DNA of 64,000 nt from Palsa-504 sp963739135 (GCA_963739135.1 CAVTZG010000026.1:186001-250000), one strand, 5' to 3'. Positions 1-8,493 are shown, numbered from the stretch's first letter. The notes: generated by a model not told the origin, from the sequence alone. Numbers and translations are program-made.

Positions 1-2
1 TT

Positions 3-1028
3 CCGGGGGGTCGCCCCTCCGGGCTAGCACTGGTTCCGGTGGCACCGCTGGCGGCGGTGATGGTGATCGCGCTGGTGGTGGGCATGGCCCGGCTGGCCTT
101 CACCGGCACCGTGCGGTTCGGCACCGGAACCAGCGGCGTGGTCGCCGCGGCGGTAAGCGGCGACGTCGCGGGTACCGGGCTGGCCGCTTCTGACGGATCG
201 GGCCCCTCCGGGGCCGCCGCCGCGAGCGAGGGTCGGGCCGCAGGCCAGCCGCGGGGCGCAGTGCTGGTCGTCGAGGGCTTCGGGTCGAGTTGCTGTCACG
301 ACACCGACGCGCTGCGGGCCGCCGATCCTGGCCTGGTCGTGCGCCAGTTCTCCTACCTGGGCCTGAACGCCGCCGGGCAGCCGACACCCTACAGCCGGGC
401 GGCCGGAGACCTGCCCATCCAGGTGCTCGGCGACCGGATGGCCACCCAGGTGGAGAAGCTCTACCGGCAGCTGGGCGCGCCGGTGGACATCGTGGCCGAG
501 AGCGAGGGCACCCTCGGCCTGTACGCCATGCTGGCCCGGCACCCGCACGTGCCGGTCGGTTCGCTGGTCCTGCTCAGCCCCATCGTCGAGCCGGGCCAGA
601 TCGCCGAGGCGGGCGACACCGTGCCCGGCTACGCGCTGCTCACCCTGAACAACCTGGTCGGCGGCATGTCCCCGTACGGCAGTTCAGGAGCGCAGCAGCT
701 GATTGACTCGGTGAGCGAAGTCGGCGCCCGCTACTTCAGCATGGTCAGCCACGAGGTCAGCCTGCCCTGGATGGCGGTGATCCCGCTGGCCAACGCGGTC
801 ACGCTGCCCGCGTGCCCGTGGCCGCAGAACGTGATCTTCATCGACGCCTTCCACGGCGGCCTGCTCGGCAACGCCTGGGTGCGGCAGATGATCGAGGAGT
901 TCCTGTCCGGCGGCAGCGCGAACGCCGACACCCCGGCGCAGCGGCAGTTGCGCGCCGCGGCGCAGCTCATCGCGTCGGCGGCCACCGCCTGGCGGATGCC
1001 GGAACTGCATCAGGCCTGCCCCTCGTGA
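3..1028 (+). CDS. secreted/anchored alpha/beta-hydrolase (5'-partial)
   Basis: The frame is open from the left edge with no stop, so the gene probably starts outside the window; the first in-window start candidate is GTG at 39. The visible N-terminus is a hydrophobic stretch (LAAVMVIALVVGMARLAF), probably a signal anchor, followed by an Ala/Gly/Ser-rich linker. The body looks like a PGAP1/lipase-type alpha/beta-hydrolase: a strand-nucleophile elbow reading VDIVAESEGTLGLY puts Ser in a relaxed GxSxG context, and a late IDAFHGGLLG supplies a candidate catalytic His. The two Cys of SSCCHD and further Cys near the C-terminus fit an exported protein. Substrate unknown. It ends shortly before the trp attenuator and is probably unrelated to it. 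Confidence 0.6.
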   Translation, partial: PGGRPSGLALVPVAPLAAVMVIALVVGMARLAFTGTVRFGTGTSGVVAAAVSGDVAGTGLAASDGSGPSGAAAASEGRAAGQPRGAVLVVEGFGSSCCHDTDALRAADPGLVVRQFSYLGLNAAGQPTPYSRAAGDLPIQVLGDRMATQVEKLYRQLGAPVDIVAESEGTLGLYAMLARHPHVPVGSLVLLSPIVEPGQIAEAGDTVPGYALLTLNNLVGGMSPYGSSGAQQLIDSVSEVGARYFSMVSHEVSLPWMAVIPLANAVTLPACPWPQNVIFIDAFHGGLLGNAWVRQMIEEFLSGGSANADTPAQRQLRAAAQLIASAATAWRMPELHQACPS

Positions 1029-1045
1029 GATGCTGCGGGGGCTGG

Positions 1046-1074
1046 TGGCGGGACGGGCGGTGATCCGCTACGCT
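1046..1074 (+). promoter_or_regulatory. putative trpL-trpEG promoter
   Basis: A TACGCT -10 box (1069-1074) is preceded at 17 bp by a weak -35 (TGGCGG, 1046-1051). The -10 ends 7 nt before the GTG of the leader peptide, so transcription should start on or next to the start codon, giving a leaderless leader-peptide mRNA. The -35 match is poor; the call rests on spacing and context. Confidence 0.4.
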
Positions 1075-1081
1075 GATCCGC

Positions 1082-1123
1082 GTGACGCCTGCAGCTGACC
1101 TTCAGTGGTGGCGCCGCCCCTAG
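1082..1123 (+). CDS. trpL: trp operon leader peptide (13 aa)
   Basis: A 13-codon reading frame, MTPAADLQWWRRP, starts at GTG and ends in TAG. Its tandem Trp codons lie at 1106-1111, immediately before a perfect 8-bp hairpin. This is the layout of the Trp attenuation leader peptides known upstream of actinobacterial trpE genes. Ribosome stalling at the Trp codons when tryptophanyl-tRNA is scarce would disfavour the terminator at 1153-1186. There is no Shine-Dalgarno, consistent with leaderless initiation. Confidence 0.8.
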   Translation: MTPAADLQWWRRP

Positions 1124-1186
1124 GCGGCGCGCACTCGCGTTACGATCCCTAAGCGACCGCCCGGGAACGGCGGCCGCTTTTGTTTT
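1111..1186 (+). promoter_or_regulatory. Trp transcription attenuator
   Basis: Hairpin 1:2 is GCGCCGCC (1111-1118) pairing with GGCGGCGC (1123-1130) and overlaps the leader-peptide stop codon. The terminator hairpin follows at 1153-1177. The 3' arm of the first hairpin (GGCGG) can instead pair with CCGCC of the terminator's 5' arm, giving the expected antiterminator. The mutually exclusive structures are inferred from complementarity by eye, not from folding. Confidence 0.7.
1153..1186 (+). terminator. intrinsic terminator of the trp attenuator
   Basis: A 9-bp stem with one A-C mismatch (GCGACCGCC with GGCGGCCGC) closes a 7-nt loop and is followed by TTTTGTTTT, a rare T-rich tract in this genome. 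It lies 40 nt upstream of the trpEG start. Confidence 0.8.
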
Positions 1187-1227
1187 CCCGGCCGCCGTCC
1201 GGGCCCGGAATCCTACAAGAGGCCACC

Positions 1228-3492
1228 GTGGACGCCCACCGCACCGAACTGACCACGCCTGGCGGCGTGCGGGTCACCCGCACCGCCAGCCCGTTTGACC
1301 CCGCCGAGCTCGGCCGGATCGCGGCGCTGGCCGACCAGCGCCGCGGCGGCGTGATGAGCTCGGGCATGGAGTACCCGGGGCGGTACAGCCGCTGGCACAT
1401 GGCCTATGTCGACCCGTGCGCGGAGATCATCGTCAGCGGCCGGCGGGTCACTGCGCGGGCCCTGAACGACCGCGCCCTGGTGCTGCTGCCGGTCATCGGC
1501 GCGGCCCTGCGCCGGTCCGGGCCCGGGGGGTACGGGGGGGCGGGCAGCCCCCCCGTGAGCAGGGGGGGTCTGGGGGGGATCGCTCCCCCCGAGGCAACCA
1601 CAGTCTCGGTGGTCATCCCCGAGCCTGACCGGGACTACACCGAGGAGGAGCGCAGCCGCCGGCCCACGGTGTTCAGCGCGCTGCGCGAGATCGCGGCGGC
1701 GTTCGGCTGCGAGGACCCGCACCTGGGCCTGTACGGCGCGTTCGGCTACGACCTGGCCTTCCAGTTCGAGCCGGTGCGGCTGCGCCGCGAGCGACCGGCC
1801 GGCCAGCGGGATCTGGTCCTGCACCTGCCTGACGAGATCTTCGTGCTCGACCGCAAGCGCGAGGAAGCGGTCAGGTACGCCTACGAGTTCGAGGCCGGCG
1901 GCAAGTCGACGGCGGGGCTCGAGCGCGGGACCGCACGCACCGGCCCGCAGCAGGCACCACGGCCCGTTCGGCCGCAAGATCTTCCCCCGCCGCCGGAGCC
2001 GGGCAGCTACGCGCGGGTCGTCGAGGAGGCGCGGCAGCGGTTCGCCTGCGGTGACCTGTTCGAGGTGGTGCCGAGCCACACCTTCCACGGGCGGTGCGCG
2101 TCGCCGGCCGCGTTCTACGAGCTGCTGCGGCAGCGCAACCCCGCCCCGTATGAGTTCCTGTTCAACCTGGGCGAGGGGGAGTACCTGGTCGGGGCGTCGC
2201 CCGAGATGTACGTGCGGGTCACCGGGGACCGGGTGGAGACCTGCCCGATCGCGGGCACGATCGCCCGCGGCCAGGACACCCTGGAGGACGCGGCCAATAT
2301 CGCCACCCTGCTCGGCTCGGCCAAGGAGGAGTCCGAGCTGACCATGTGCACCGACGTGGACCGCAACGACAAGGCGCGGGTCTGCGTGCCCGGCTCGGTC
2401 AAGGTCATCGGCCGGCGGCAGATCGAAATGTACAGCCGCCTCATCCACACCGTGGACCACATCGAGGGCCGGCTGCGGCCCGGCTTCGACGCGCTGGACG
2501 CGTTCCTCACCCACATGTGGGCCGTCACCGTGACCGGCGCGCCCAAGACCTGGGCCATGCAGTTCATCGAGGACCACGAGCAGGCCCCGCGCCGCTGGTA
2601 CGGCGGGGCGGTCGGCAAGATCGGCTTCGACGGGTCGATGAACACCGGGCTGACGCTGCGGACCGCGCACATCACCGGCGGGATCGCGGCCGTGCGGGCG
2701 GGCGCCACGCTGCTGTACGACTCGATCCCCGAGGCCGAGGAAGCCGAGACCCACATCAAGGCCCGCGCCCTGCTTGAGACGCTGGAAGAGGCCAGCCGCA
2801 TCGCCGAGGGTGCCGCGACGGCGGCGATCCCGGAGGCCGGCACCCCCGGCACCCCCGGGCCGGCCGCGGCGGGCCCGGCCCTGCGGGTGCTGCTTGTCGA
2901 TCATCAGGACTCGTTCGTGCACACCCTCGGTGACTACTTCAGGCAGCAGGGTGCAGAGGTGACCACGCTGCGGTTCGGGTTCCCGCCCGCCCTGCTCGAC
3001 TCCTACGCGCCGGACCTGGTCGTGCTGTCACCCGGACCGGGCCGCCCGGCCGACTTCGGCTGCGCGGCGCTGCTGGAGGAGGTGTACGCGCGGGGGCTGC
3101 CGGCCTTCGGCGTGTGCCTGGGCCTGCAGGCCATGGTGGAGCACGCGGGCGGTACGCTGTCGCTGCTGCCCGAGCCGGCCCACGGCAAGCCCGGCCAGGT
3201 GCTGGTGTCCGGGGGATCGCTGCTGTCCGGGCTGCCCGCCGAGTTCACCGCGGGTCGCTACCACAGCCTGTACGCCCCGGCGGGGGAGGTTCGCGGCGGG
3301 TTCACCGTGACCGCCGCACTCTGCTCACCGGAAGGGGCGGACGGAGTGGTGATGGCCATCGAAGACGGCGCGGCCGGGCGGTGGGCGGTGCAGTTCCATC
3401 CCGAATCGATCCTGACCGCCTCGGGCCGGGCCGGCCATCAGGTCATCCGCAACGTCCTGGACCTGTGTCGTGCCCGGGAGCCTGTGTCTTGA
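1228..3492 (+). CDS. trpEG: anthranilate synthase, fused components I and II
   Basis: Single-chain anthranilate synthase (about 754 aa) converting chorismate and glutamine to anthranilate, the first step of tryptophan synthesis. The N-terminal two thirds are the chorismate-binding TrpE part, with CPIAGTIARG, TDVDRNDKAR and SRLIHTVDHIEG. A Pro-rich linker leads to a class I glutamine amidotransferase with nucleophile Cys in FGVCLGLQAM (about residue 630) and the His/Glu pair in QFHPES (about 724-726), so all catalytic residues are present. I chose GTG 1228, behind AAGAGG, because the upstream TTG sits in the attenuator's T-tract. A 25-residue Gly/Pro insertion (near residues 98-122) is encoded by a dispersed GC-tract repeat. 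A secondary-metabolite anthranilate or ADIC synthase is possible, but the attenuator argues for primary tryptophan synthesis. Confidence 0.93.
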   Translation: MDAHRTELTTPGGVRVTRTASPFDPAELGRIAALADQRRGGVMSSGMEYPGRYSRWHMAYVDPCAEIIVSGRRVTARALNDRALVLLPVIGAALRRSGPGGYGGAGSPPVSRGGLGGIAPPEATTVSVVIPEPDRDYTEEERSRRPTVFSALREIAAAFGCEDPHLGLYGAFGYDLAFQFEPVRLRRERPAGQRDLVLHLPDEIFVLDRKREEAVRYAYEFEAGGKSTAGLERGTARTGPQQAPRPVRPQDLPPPPEPGSYARVVEEARQRFACGDLFEVVPSHTFHGRCASPAAFYELLRQRNPAPYEFLFNLGEGEYLVGASPEMYVRVTGDRVETCPIAGTIARGQDTLEDAANIATLLGSAKEESELTMCTDVDRNDKARVCVPGSVKVIGRRQIEMYSRLIHTVDHIEGRLRPGFDALDAFLTHMWAVTVTGAPKTWAMQFIEDHEQAPRRWYGGAVGKIGFDGSMNTGLTLRTAHITGGIAAVRAGATLLYDSIPEAEEAETHIKARALLETLEEASRIAEGAATAAIPEAGTPGTPGPAAAGPALRVLLVDHQDSFVHTLGDYFRQQGAEVTTLRFGFPPALLDSYAPDLVVLSPGPGRPADFGCAALLEEVYARGLPAFGVCLGLQAMVEHAGGTLSLLPEPAHGKPGQVLVSGGSLLSGLPAEFTAGRYHSLYAPAGEVRGGFTVTAALCSPEGADGVVMAIEDGAAGRWAVQFHPESILTASGRAGHQVIRNVLDLCRAREPVS
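1522..1594 (+). repeat. dispersed G/C-tract repeat, copy A (inside trpEG)
   Basis: About 70 bp of alternating G6-7 and C6-7 tracts inside the trpEG frame. The reverse complement shares the blocks CCTCGGGGGGA, CGATCCCCC and CAGACCCCCCCTGCT with the copy inside fadB, and both end in CCCCGTACCCCCC. It keeps the reading frame open and encodes a Gly/Pro-rich loop. Confidence 0.75.
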
Positions 3493-3529
3493 CCAGCAAA
3501 GTCGGCAGCCGGCTGTAGTGTGCTGTGCC

Positions 3530-4318
3530 ATGAGGAGCGTGGAACCCGAGGTTTTCCTGGTCGCCCGGCCCAAGGTCGACTACGACGCGATGGCCGCCTA
3601 CCTGCGCGAGGTGGGCGGCGAGCGCTGGTTGGAGCGGCTGGACCGCGACCAGCTCGGCAACGACCCGCAGGACCTGGCCGAGTTCGCCGGCAAGATGTGC
3701 TACCGCTCCTGGGAACCGGGCCTGAACCCGAACGTCCGCAAGGTCCGCGACGACCAGGCCGAGTACCTGCAGAACATCCTGAAGCAGGCCCACGGCTCGG
3801 TGCTCGAGCACGTCAGCTTCACGTTCGTGCTGCACAACGTATCGCGTGTTTTTACCCATGAAGTTGTTCGTCACCGGCCGGGGACGGCGGTATCGCAGGA
3901 GTCGCTGCGCTACGTCCGGCTCGACGAGCTGCCGTTCTGGTTCCCTGAGTGGGCGCTCGCGGATGCCGAGCTGATGAAGCGGGCCACCGCGCTGCTGACC
4001 GAGCTCGAGCAGTTCCAGCTGTGGATGGCCGGGCACTTCGGGCTGGACGACGATGCCACCAAGATGCACGAGAAGAAGGCCAAGACCTCGTTCATGCGCC
4101 GGTTCGCCCCCGAGGGACTGGCCACCGGGCTGGTCTGGACGGCCAACATCCGCACCTTGCGGCACACCATCGAGGCCCGGACCGACCAGGGGGCGGAGGA
4201 GGAGATCCGCCTGGTGTTCGGCAAGATCGGCGAGCTGATGCGGGCGGAGGCGCCCGCGTTGTTCGGCGACTATACGGTGACCGACGGGACCTGGGTGCCG
4301 GGCTGGCGCAAGGTGTGA
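3530..4318 (+). CDS. thyX: flavin-dependent thymidylate synthase
   Basis: ThyX methylates dUMP to dTMP using methylenetetrahydrofolate, FAD and NADPH. The protein is 262 aa from ATG 3530. The ThyX signature is clear: RHR at about residues 114-116 followed by PGTAVSQES and LRYV (RHR-x8-S form), and a C-terminal TSFMRRFAPEG segment with conserved basic residues. It starts 37 nt after trpEG; the two may be cotranscribed, but no functional link is implied. Longer versions starting upstream would overlap the trpEG stop and lack a ribosome-binding site. Confidence 0.93.
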   Translation: MRSVEPEVFLVARPKVDYDAMAAYLREVGGERWLERLDRDQLGNDPQDLAEFAGKMCYRSWEPGLNPNVRKVRDDQAEYLQNILKQAHGSVLEHVSFTFVLHNVSRVFTHEVVRHRPGTAVSQESLRYVRLDELPFWFPEWALADAELMKRATALLTELEQFQLWMAGHFGLDDDATKMHEKKAKTSFMRRFAPEGLATGLVWTANIRTLRHTIEARTDQGAEEEIRLVFGKIGELMRAEAPALFGDYTVTDGTWVPGWRKV

Positions 4319-4326
4319 GGCCCTGC

Positions 4327-4395
4327 GCCCAGGCGAGCCTGAGCAGCCGAGCTGAGCCGCCGGGTTGTTCGGCGGCGTGGTGCCCGGGCCTGGGC
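4327..4395 (+). terminator. putative structured terminator after thyX
   Basis: Outer arms GCCCAGGC (4327-4334) and GCCTGGGC (4388-4395) enclose an inner perfect 7-bp hairpin, GCCGCCG/CGGCGGC (4356-4376). There is no T-run, which is common for actinobacterial terminators, so this is a structural call only. Confidence 0.4.
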
Positions 4396-4700
4396 GGCTG
4401 GCCGTAGAAATACGTCATTGCCGCGTCAGCGACCTGCTCGAGCAGAAAGAATGAGACCCGAGCAGGGTTTCGGGGGGCCGCACCGGTACGGTAAGGGGCC
4501 GAAAGGTCCCCGTTATGGTGCGCCGATCTGTCACCTGCTGACGTCGTCACACAATCAGTGTCGCATTAGGAGCAGAGCGTTACAATCGATTCCCGGCAAG
4601 TCGGGATCAACCGGTGCAGGCGATTTTCCCGGTGGGCTGACCTGGCGTGGGCGCGATGGACCATTATGGGCAGTGGGATCTTTGTTCAGGAGGATGACTG
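4396..4700. other. intergenic region with possible promoter and strong SD
   Basis: No gene is visible. A TACAAT -10-like hexamer lies at 4581-4586 without a good -35. AGGAGG at 4688-4693 is an optimal ribosome-binding site for the downstream ATG at 4701. The region is AT-richer than its neighbours. Confidence 0.4.
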
Positions 4701-5471
4701 ATGGGCCGCCCGATCATCGGCATCACCGGCGAGCTCGAGGCCGCTCGGTGGCGTGACTGGATTCGTGAGGCCGTCGTGTCTCCAGTGAGCTATACGCGAG
4801 CCGTGGAGCGCGTCGGCGGAACTCCGGTCGTGTTGCCGCCCGTCCCGGCCAGTTCCGTGCCCGCCCTGATCGCCCGCATCGACGGCCTGCTGCTGGGCAG
4901 CGGCCGGGATGTCGATCCGGCCCTGTACGAAGAGGCGGCCCACGAGCAGACCGACCAGCCCGACCACCGGCGCGACAGATTCGAGCTGCTCATGACGCGG
5001 GCGGCGATCGAGGCCGACCTTCCCTTCCTGGCCATCAGCCGCGGGCTGCACGTGCTCAACGTGGCCCGGGGCGGCACCCTCATCCAGCACCTCCCCGACC
5101 GGCTTGGCAACGAGAGCCACAAGCCGGACCCGGTGAAGATGACCATGCACGACGTCCAGGTGAGCCCGGCCAGTAAGCTCGGCCGCGTGCTCGGCGCCAG
5201 CGCCCAGGTGCCCGCCGCTCACCACCAGGCGATCAACCGGATCGGCAGCGGGCTGCTGACCGTGGCCTGGACCCTGGACCAGGTGGTGGAGGCGGTCGAG
5301 CTGCAAGGCCACAAGTTCGGCATCGGCGTGCAGTGGAACCCGGAAGAGGGCGACGACCTGCGCCTGTTCAAGGCACTGGTGGCGGCGGCCAAGACCGCCC
5401 CCGCGCCGCAGCCCGCCGAGGTGCCGACCCGTTCCAAGCGATCCTCGAAACGGCACGCCGCCCGCTCGTAG
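4701..5471 (+). CDS. peptidase C26/PuuD-like protein, catalytic residues lost
   Basis: A 256-aa protein with the fold signature of the gamma-glutamyl-GABA hydrolase (PuuD, peptidase C26) branch of class I amidotransferases: the start GRPIIGITGE, the GLLLGSGRDVDPALY segment and the late GVQWNPEEGDD. In active members the nucleophile elbow reads GICRG and the His lies in QWHPE. Here the elbow is AISRG (Ser at about 113, codon AGC) and the His position is Asn (about 213, AAC), leaving only the Glu. A hydrolase or amidase activity by the usual mechanism is therefore unlikely; it may bind glutamyl or gamma-glutamyl ligands or act as a regulator. The C-terminus is basic (RSKRSSKRHAARS). Strong Shine-Dalgarno AGGAGG precedes the ATG. 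Confidence 0.75.
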   Translation: MGRPIIGITGELEAARWRDWIREAVVSPVSYTRAVERVGGTPVVLPPVPASSVPALIARIDGLLLGSGRDVDPALYEEAAHEQTDQPDHRRDRFELLMTRAAIEADLPFLAISRGLHVLNVARGGTLIQHLPDRLGNESHKPDPVKMTMHDVQVSPASKLGRVLGASAQVPAAHHQAINRIGSGLLTVAWTLDQVVEAVELQGHKFGIGVQWNPEEGDDLRLFKALVAAAKTAPAPQPAEVPTRSKRSSKRHAARS

Positions 5472-5500
5472 TTCCGTCCGTCCGCTCGTAGTTCCGTCCG
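5462..5500 (+). repeat. 20-bp tandem duplication at a gene end
   Basis: CCGCTCGTAGTTCCGTCCG occurs twice in tandem (5462-5480 and 5482-5500). The first copy includes the stop codon of the C26-like gene. It fills the space between two convergent genes. Confidence 0.7.
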
Positions 5501-5521
5501 CCCGCACCCGGGGCGGCGGGG

Positions 5522-6430
5522 TTAGAGCGGGGGCTGGTAGCCGGTGATCCAGTGGACCTGGAGCCAGGCCATGAAGGTGGACCAGGCGCCGGTCACCTCG
5601 AGCAGGCCGACGCAGATCAGCATGGCGCCGCCGATCCGGGTGACCAGGCGGGCGCGGCGCCGGGCGAAGGAGAAGGCCCGCATCGCCACCTGGAAGCCGA
5701 ACGACACCAGCAGGAACGGGATGCCCAGACCCAGCGCGTAGACGAAGGCGAGCAGGGCACCCCGGGCCACGGTGCCGGTCGAGGCAGACAGGGCCAGGAC
5801 GGCGGTGAGGGTGGGCCCGATGCACGGCGTCCAGCCCAGGCCGAACATCACGCCGAGCAACGGCGCGCCCGCCAGGCCCGCCTTGGGCCGCGTGGACGGG
5901 CGGACGATCCGGCCGGCGAACGAGAAGCGGTCGAAGGCCCCGGCGAACAGCAGCCCGAGGATGATGGTCAGCCCGCCGAGGATCTGGGTCAGCAGCCGGG
6001 CGTGCCCGGTCAGCAGCTGGCCGAGACCGCCCAGGGCGGCCCCGTAGGTCACGAAGACCACCGAGAACCCCAGGACGAACAGCGCGGTCCCGGCCACCAC
6101 CCGGCCCCGGGGCGCCCGCGGCCGTGCGGGGACCGCGGGAGCGTCCGGGGGCGCGGGAGCGACCGGGGGCGCGGCCACGGCTACGGCCGAGGCATCCGCC
6201 CGCCCGCCGGAAGCGCCCGAAGGCGGCCCGCCGGAAGCGCCCGAAGGCGAGTCGGCCACGGCGGCAGGCGGCGCGCCTGACGCCCCGGCCATGCCGGTCA
6301 CGAACGACAGGTAACCCGGCACCAGCGGCAGGCAGCAGGGCGACAGGAACGTCACCGCGCCGGCCGCCGCGGCGACCGGCAGGGCCACGATCAGCGGGCC
6401 GGAGGTCACCAGCTGAGCTACGCCGCTCAT
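5522..6430 (-). CDS. ccdA: CcdA-family thiol-disulfide transporter
   Basis: A 302-aa polytopic membrane protein of the CcdA/DsbD-beta type, which moves reducing power from cytoplasmic thioredoxin across the membrane for cytochrome c maturation or extracytoplasmic thiol reduction. The paired intramembrane Cys are present in FLSPCCLPLVPGYLSFV and in GLGWTPCIGPTLTAVL. About six membrane segments are visible. Unusual is a long Ala/Gly/Pro/Ser-rich insertion (roughly residues 50-105, with repeated GASGGPPSGASGG) between the first and second membrane segments. The start ATG is preceded by GGAG at good spacing. No resB/resC genes are adjacent. Confidence 0.85.
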   Translation of the reverse strand: MSGVAQLVTSGPLIVALPVAAAAGAVTFLSPCCLPLVPGYLSFVTGMAGASGAPPAAVADSPSGASGGPPSGASGGRADASAVAVAAPPVAPAPPDAPAVPARPRAPRGRVVAGTALFVLGFSVVFVTYGAALGGLGQLLTGHARLLTQILGGLTIILGLLFAGAFDRFSFAGRIVRPSTRPKAGLAGAPLLGVMFGLGWTPCIGPTLTAVLALSASTGTVARGALLAFVYALGLGIPFLLVSFGFQVAMRAFSFARRRARLVTRIGGAMLICVGLLEVTGAWSTFMAWLQVHWITGYQPPL

Positions 6431-6506
6431 GACATCTCCGGTACCCAGCCAGCCATGTGATCACTATGCCATGCACGCGCGAGCCGGTCGACGCTGACCT
6501 ACTACA

Positions 6507-6962
6507 TCAGGTAGTGGTATCCCTGGCCGGCAGGACGAGCACCAGCACCACGTAGCAGGCCAGCGCCACCGCGAACAGCAGGGCCATGCCCAGCGAGGCG
6601 CCGGCCGCGCCGCTGCCGGTGAACCCGAGCCCGGCGAAGCCTGCCCCGATGATCGCCACCAGCCCGACGGCCGACAGGGCGATGGCCAGGCGATGGCGGG
6701 TGCCGACCGCCCTGACCAGCTGCATCACCGCGGCCAGGAACAGCAGGATGCCCAGGATCACGTGCAGCGCGAGATCCGGGCTGGAGAACAGCCCGATCGA
6801 CTTGTGCGCCGTCGGCGCTGTCCCGTACAGGCTGTAGACGGTGCCCAGGATGAACTCGAGGATCAGCATGGTCACCAGGCCGAAGCTCGACAACCGCAGC
6901 CGGGCGAGCCTGCCTGACTCAGCCGGCGCCCCCGTGCGCGTAGCGGCATTGGTCTGCGACAT
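6507..6962 (-). CDS. four-helix membrane protein of unknown function
   Basis: About 151 aa with four hydrophobic segments: LVTMLILEFILGTVYSLYG, LALHVILGILLFLAAVMQ, IALSAVGLVAIIGAGFAG and LGMALLFAVALACYVVLVLV. A His in the second helix (ALHVILG) is noticeable. I chose the ATG at 6962 because GGAGG lies 5 nt upstream; longer starts add a low-complexity N-terminus. It is divergent from the GT87 gene with a short shared promoter region and follows ccdA in the same direction. A haem- or quinone-linked role would be speculation. Confidence 0.6.
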   Translation of the reverse strand: MSQTNAATRTGAPAESGRLARLRLSSFGLVTMLILEFILGTVYSLYGTAPTAHKSIGLFSSPDLALHVILGILLFLAAVMQLVRAVGTRHRLAIALSAVGLVAIIGAGFAGLGFTGSGAAGASLGMALLFAVALACYVVLVLVLPARDTTT

Positions 6963-7023
6963 CCCCACCTCCGAGACAGAAAGCACCGAGTCAGAAAGCA
7001 CAGAAAGCCTAGTCCGAGCGGCT

Positions 7024-8493
7024 ATGGTTGGCGAGGTGAGATCCGTGCTCACCCCATCCAGGTCGCCGGCCCGAGGCGGCAAAGCGCCAGGTAACCGGCT
7101 GCTTCTGGCTGGGCTGGCCGCGTTCGCCGTGGCTCTCGGGGGCTGGGTGATCTACGCCGTCATCCATCCCCAGAGCTTCACCATAGACCCGGTGGACCTG
7201 GCCGTGTACCGGTCCGGCGGCCTCATCGTCCGGCATGTCAGCCCGCTGTACAACCCGCACCTGGCCTCGCCGCTGTACGACTGGGTCGGGTACCGGGCCG
7301 GGCACAGCAGCCTGTACCTTCCGTTCACTTACACGCCGTTCGCGGCCGTTGCGTTCGCGCTCATCTCGTATGTGCCGTGGTGGCTGTCCCAGCAGCTTTC
7401 TGTGGCCGTGGACATCATCGCGCTGCTGGCCGCGCTGTGGTTGACGCTCGGCGGCCTCGGCTACCGCCGGGACCAGGTCCGGGTCGGCGCCACGCTGCTG
7501 GGCACCGCGGCGGTCTTGTGGACCGAGCCGGTCCTGCGCACCATGTACCTGGGCCAGGTCAACCTGGTCCTGATGGCGCTGATCCTGTGGGACCTGACCC
7601 AGCCGGACACGGACAAAACCCGCTGGTGGAAGGGCTTCGGCACCGGCGTCGCGGCCGGCATCAAGCTGACGCCGCTCATCTTCATCCCGTACCTGCTGAT
7701 GGCCAGGAAGTTCCGCCAGGCGGGCATGGCCTGCGCGGGATTCGCCTTCACGATGCTGCTCGGCTTCGTCATCCTGCCCGCCGACTCCACCAAGTGGTGG
7801 TTCGACGGGCTGTTCACACGCAGCGACCGGACCGGCTTCGTCGGCTGGGCAGGCAACCAGTCGCTCGAGGGCATCATCACCAGGCTGACCGGCAGCGTGC
7901 ACGGCGCCCAACCCGCCTGGCTCGCGGCGGCAGTGGTGTTCGGCCTGGCCGGCGTGGTGGCCGCCGGGCTGCTCGACCGCAAGGGATACGGCATGCTGGC
8001 GCTGCTGACCGCCGCGCTGACCGCGCTGCTGGTCTCGCCGGTCAGCTGGGACCATCACTGGGTGTGGATCGCGCCCGGCGTGGTCGTGGCTGTTCACTAT
8101 GCAGTCCAGTTCTGGCGCCGCGCCGCAAGGCGCGCCGCAGCCGCCTGCATGGCGCTGGCCCTGGCCGTCGTGGCCTGGTTCGGCGCCTGGCCGACCAGCT
8201 TGTTCGGCGTCAAGCCGAACCTCGGCGACGACTCGCTCGGCCTGATCTGGATCCCCAAGAACACCGACCCGATCTACTACGACAAGTACGGCGACAAGCC
8301 CTGGCTGGTCGAGTACCACTGGCATGGCCTGCAGTTCATCGCCGGCAATGCCTACATCCTGGCCGGGCTGGCCATGTTCGGGCTGCTGTTCGCGCTCGCG
8401 CTGCTGCTGCCCGCGGCCAGGAAGGAGCACGACGATGAGCCTGGGCGAGATCGAGCAGGTCGCCGAGGGTATCTACGCCTACCTGCAGCCTGA
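7024..8493 (+). CDS. GT87-family polyprenyl-P-mannose mannosyltransferase
   Basis: A roughly 489-aa integral membrane glycosyltransferase (GT-C fold) like the actinobacterial alpha-1,2-mannosyltransferases that add mannose from polyprenyl-phosphomannose to lipoglycans. It has about ten membrane helices, an early acidic motif in IDPVDLAVYRSGG (typical of GT-C loops) and the conserved LGQVNLVLMALI and GIKLTPLIFIPYLL segments. The start is either ATG 7024 or GTG 7036. Its last 59 nt overlap the MBL gene, so the final 19 residues (charged, Arg-rich) are read through the next gene's start. Confidence 0.85.
   Translation: MVGEVRSVLTPSRSPARGGKAPGNRLLLAGLAAFAVALGGWVIYAVIHPQSFTIDPVDLAVYRSGGLIVRHVSPLYNPHLASPLYDWVGYRAGHSSLYLPFTYTPFAAVAFALISYVPWWLSQQLSVAVDIIALLAALWLTLGGLGYRRDQVRVGATLLGTAAVLWTEPVLRTMYLGQVNLVLMALILWDLTQPDTDKTRWWKGFGTGVAAGIKLTPLIFIPYLLMARKFRQAGMACAGFAFTMLLGFVILPADSTKWWFDGLFTRSDRTGFVGWAGNQSLEGIITRLTGSVHGAQPAWLAAAVVFGLAGVVAAGLLDRKGYGMLALLTAALTALLVSPVSWDHHWVWIAPGVVVAVHYAVQFWRRAARRAAAACMALALAVVAWFGAWPTSLFGVKPNLGDDSLGLIWIPKNTDPIYYDKYGDKPWLVEYHWHGLQFIAGNAYILAGLAMFGLLFALALLLPAARKEHDDEPGRDRAGRRGYLRLPAA

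Noticed and set aside
4686..6476. 596-codon minus-strand frame overlapping ccdA and the C26-like gene
   Set aside because: Shadow frame; both real genes have family motifs and ribosome-binding sites.
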